DNA from: Borovskyia barvae
Lineage: Eukaryota; Euglenozoa; Kinetoplastea; Trypanosomatida; Trypanosomatidae
DNA length: 64,000 nt
Assembly: GCA_030849085.1 (NCBI GenBank)
Contig: JASAOM010001010.1
Location: 1 to 64,000 of the forward strand
Direction: 5' to 3'
The notes under the pieces were generated by a model, which worked only from the letters and a program-made list of their open reading frames with translations, was not told where the DNA came from and ran no database searches. Of the stretch, positions 61,711-64,000 are shown one piece after another. Within the stretch, counting starts at the first letter, position 1; each line of letters begins with the position of its first letter. The position numbers and the translations under genes are program-made.

Positions 61711-62745
61711 TTACGTCTCGATCACCGTGGAGGCGCCAGAGGAGTGATAGGGATTGTGGCGCCACAGCAGCTTCGACGCCGTTGAGCTGAAGGACCGCTG
61801 CTGCGACGAACGCCCCATCGGCGCGTAGAAACTTTCGGGAACCGAATTGGGGGCGGTGGTGCCGAAGGAGGAAAGATGAAATTGGATCGGCGGTGAGGCA
61901 GCTGAGGCTGGGTGCAGTCGCAACGGAGCTGAGCACATCGCTGAGTAACTTTGCACGAGATCAGATGCGGATAAAGGGTCCGACGTAGCAGCGGCGGGGA
62001 TGGGGGTTGGGGTGCGGGCGAGAGGGTGCGCAGCGGCGGCGGTGGAGGCGACAGTTGTAGCAGCTGCAGTGCAGTGCTGTAACGTCGTGACCTCCGGAGC
62101 GGCCAAGTACATCGCCGCTTTTGCTGCCCCCCGCAGATGATCGATGTCATTTACCACTTGACGGCATAAGTGCACGAAGTTGCACTCCCCCTCGAAGCGG
62201 CAACACGGAGAGCCGTTGTCACCGTTGTGCAGCCGGCACAGCGAAGACGTTGGCACCGTCACCTCCGTCAGCGCCTGTACTTCCATTCCTTGGGATTGGG
62301 ACTCGATAAGCCGACGAAGTCCGCTTGTCATCACCGTCTTCTCCAGCCGCACCGCCGCCACCGTTTCTCCTTCTTCGTTCTTGATAGTGAGGCAGGTACG
62401 GGGGTGGACATCGCCCACGGAGCTTTTCGCTCCATGAAAGGCGCAGCAAACGGGCTCCGCGAGTGCCTTTGCTCGCAGATGGCGCACCGTTTCCACGTTC
62501 GCGTGAGCCTGAAAGCAGTTCGCACCCTGGCGGCAGCGTCCCTCGAGGAATACACGGCAAAGTGATGGGACACCTTCCCGATGTATCGCGCGAGTCTCGA
62601 TCATATCTTCAACGGGAATGAATAGTCGCTTGCTGTAAGGGTCGATGACGGGGTAGGTACCAACTGGGCATCCATCGGTGCTGAGAATCTTCTGCACAGG
62701 GCGGCGCTCTGCCGCCCCACGACGGCGGTTTTGGTGGCGGTACAT
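61711..62745 (-). CDS. CCCH zinc-finger protein, probable RNA-binding regulator
   Basis: 344 aa. Finger 1 is C63-x7-C71-x5-C77-x3-H81 (LCRVFLEGRCRQGANCFQAH), a textbook CCCH. Finger 2 is C170-x11-C182-x5-C188-x3-H192 (SPCCRFEGECNFVH), with a longer first spacing. Between them, C100, C101, H104, H114 and C118 may form a degenerate third site. The N-terminus is basic (MYRHQNRRRG). The C-terminal third is Ala/Thr/Pro/Ser-rich, likely disordered. CCCH proteins in trypanosomatids bind mRNA and control stability and translation, important where transcription is unregulated. The frame is open upstream to a GTG at 63051, but the first ATG after the acceptor at 62915-62916 is at 62745. No specific ZC3H number can be assigned by eye. 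Confidence 0.9.
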   Translation of the reverse strand: MYRHQNRRRGAAERRPVQKILSTDGCPVGTYPVIDPYSKRLFIPVEDMIETRAIHREGVPSLCRVFLEGRCRQGANCFQAHANVETVRHLRAKALAEPVCCAFHGAKSSVGDVHPRTCLTIKNEEGETVAAVRLEKTVMTSGLRRLIESQSQGMEVQALTEVTVPTSSLCRLHNGDNGSPCCRFEGECNFVHLCRQVVNDIDHLRGAAKAAMYLAAPEVTTLQHCTAAATTVASTAAAAHPLARTPTPIPAAATSDPLSASDLVQSYSAMCSAPLRLHPASAASPPIQFHLSSFGTTAPNSVPESFYAPMGRSSQQRSFSSTASKLLWRHNPYHSSGASTVIET

Positions 62746-62906
62746 CTTGCGGTAGTCCTCCCTCCCTGAAACTCTCCTTCTTAGAGGCTTTCGTAAAAGA
62801 TGAGTTTCCCTTCGATATAGTAATGGAAAACAGAGAAACGAAAAGGAACGAGTGAAAAATAAAAAAAGGGAGGAAAACGGGTCTGTGCACACACACACAC
62901 GCGCGC

Positions 62907-62945
62907 CTGTAAGGCTTAAAAAAAAAAAAGAAAAAGAAAATGTCC
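62907..62945 (-). promoter_or_regulatory. Candidate trans-splice acceptor, CCCH gene
   Basis: A nearly pure T tract on the minus strand (62917-62940), with AG at 62915-62916 and a second AG at 62907-62908 (CTTACAG). There is no ATG in the roughly 160-nt leader before 62745. This places the upstream part of the frame before the acceptor and rules it out. Confidence 0.65.
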
Positions 62946-62985
62946 GAAAAAAAGGGGGATACACGGAAAACAAAAGAAGGGGGAA

Positions 62986-63003
62986 GGGGGGGGGGGGGGG
63001 GGG
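62986..63003. repeat. Poly-G run (18 G)
   Basis: Longest homopolymer in the window. It is on the plus strand, upstream of the CCCH acceptor, and would be a C tract in the precursor RNA. Confidence 0.85.
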
Positions 63004-63870
63004 AATATAAAACCGAAAAAAAAATTTAGAGATATCTACAGTTGTTTCCACAAAGAAAAAAAAACACCCAAGTCACACGTGCCAGAGCAGCAGAACGATA
63101 CGACACGGCGGTGTCCTCCTCACCTGTGCTGAGGGCTCGAGCTGCTGTGTCGGTACGATCAATGTCGTTATGGCGGTGTTCGTGTATCGAAACTAGCCTC
63201 CAGTAATCTCACTAGGCCGTAGGTCTTCAAAAATGTTTGTGTTTAACCACCTCTATATATAAATATATATCCTCACGTTAAACAACTTTGCCCAGTCACC
63301 CGTGTGCACGTGACAACACTGCTGTAGGGCAAAGCAATTGAAAGGATGGGGGGGGGGGAAGAAAGCAGTGGAAATCCGTAAGATAAAAAGAATGTTCGGG
63401 AGAAGCCAGAGCTGAAAGCAGGCACCTCTCGAATGAACAGAAGGAGGGAACGTTAGTTAGTCAACGAGGCCCAGCTCTTTTTTTTTCTTCTCTAGTACGT
63501 AAACACCACCTCGACGAGAGAAGGAAAACGTCGAAGTTTGATTGAGATGAGGAAGAGAAAGAGGGGGTGCAAAAAACAAAAGGGAGCGAAAAACTTTGGA
63601 AAATATGAAAAGGAGTTGCAGAAGCGGAGAAACAAAAGGAGTGGGGAAGGAGAGAGAAACGAGAATTCAAAAAAATGCACACCTTTTTAACTTAAAAATG
63701 GTTTTCACTCTCCCCTTTCGTACTTTCAGCTCTCTCCTTTCGGAGATTGCGGCTTCCTGGGATGAATAAGGGTGGGGAAGCTCTGCTCGTTTCTCTCACG
63801 AATTGAGCAGGGCGAAGAAAAGAGATGCGACGCGGGTGCAGAAGAAGAAGAGGAAGGCAACAAAGATGCT

Positions 63871-63894
63871 TATATATATATATATATATATATA
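63871..63894. repeat. TA microsatellite
   Basis: 24-bp uninterrupted TA repeat near the window end. Confidence 0.95.
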
Positions 63895-64000
63895 GGAGAA
63901 TGGAAATGTGCTTGATAAAAAGCAAAAGGGGGGAGAAAAGGGGGCACGTATACGCGCACACGCACGTAAAACTGTAAAAGAAAATGGAATAGAAAATACT

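Larger units (their letters stand above)
62946..64000 (-). other. Upstream flank of the CCCH gene to the window end
   Basis: No supported gene. Contains the poly-G run, TA-rich stretches at 63253-63271 and 63871-63894 and purine-rich plus-strand DNA. Probably the 3' UTR of a gene beyond the right edge. Confidence 0.45.

Noticed and set aside
62746-63051. N-terminal extension of the CCCH protein from a GTG at 63051
   Set aside because: Part lies upstream of the likely splice acceptor at 62915-62916, it lacks an ATG and it encodes Phe/Ser-rich UTR-like sequence.

Overview
The window looks like nuclear chromosomal DNA of a trypanosomatid of the Leishmaniinae (Leishmania or a close relative such as Porcisia, Endotrypanum, Leptomonas or Crithidia). 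All 17 genes I can support lie on the minus strand, none has an intron, and long pyrimidine tracts followed by AG precede most start codons on the coding strand. That is the layout of a polycistronic unit resolved by spliced-leader trans-splicing. The gene content (cytosolic HSP70 in a tandem repeat, a second HSP70-like gene, NADP-glutamate dehydrogenase, an SPX phosphate transporter) matches what I recall of Leishmania chromosome 28; this is memory, not a lookup. Only about 55% of the window is coding. The spacers are long and rich in microsatellites (TA, CA/GT), poly-G runs and homopurine/homopyrimidine stretches.

Layout, left to right; transcription runs right to left. 1-3757: one complete HSP70 repeat unit. 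Bases 1-77 recur exactly at 3681-3757, so the window starts inside a head-to-tail HSP70 array of about 3.68 kb per unit. 4811-10934: a beta-lactamase-fold protein without its catalytic residues, a small unknown protein and a divergent HSP70 without EEVD. 13120-24431: a 1015-aa helical protein, a RING-finger protein, an F-box/LRR-like protein and a 259-aa orphan. 26256-38942: a 4228-aa axonemal dynein heavy chain. 41381-45374: a helical 383-aa protein and the Golgi tethering subunit COG8. 48434-52658: NADP-glutamate dehydrogenase, an 86-aa single-pass membrane protein and an OB-fold protein. 53941-62745: a PHO91-like SPX phosphate transporter, a protein with possible PH-like halves and a CCCH zinc-finger protein.

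The genes share transcription rather than a pathway: chaperones, flagellar motor, Golgi traffic, nitrogen metabolism, phosphate handling and RNA regulation are mixed, as is usual in these units. Where the upstream conserved-looking frame began at a non-ATG codon, I placed the start at the first ATG downstream of the best pyrimidine-tract/AG acceptor. No tRNA, rRNA, CRISPR array, strand switch, virus-like element or confident retroposon was found. The items most worth pursuing are the collapsed HSP70 array, the dead beta-lactamase-like protein between two HSP70 genes, the repeat-bearing helical proteins, the RING domain with a long insertion, the 86-aa membrane protein and an unexplained long plus-strand open frame at 42498-43886.
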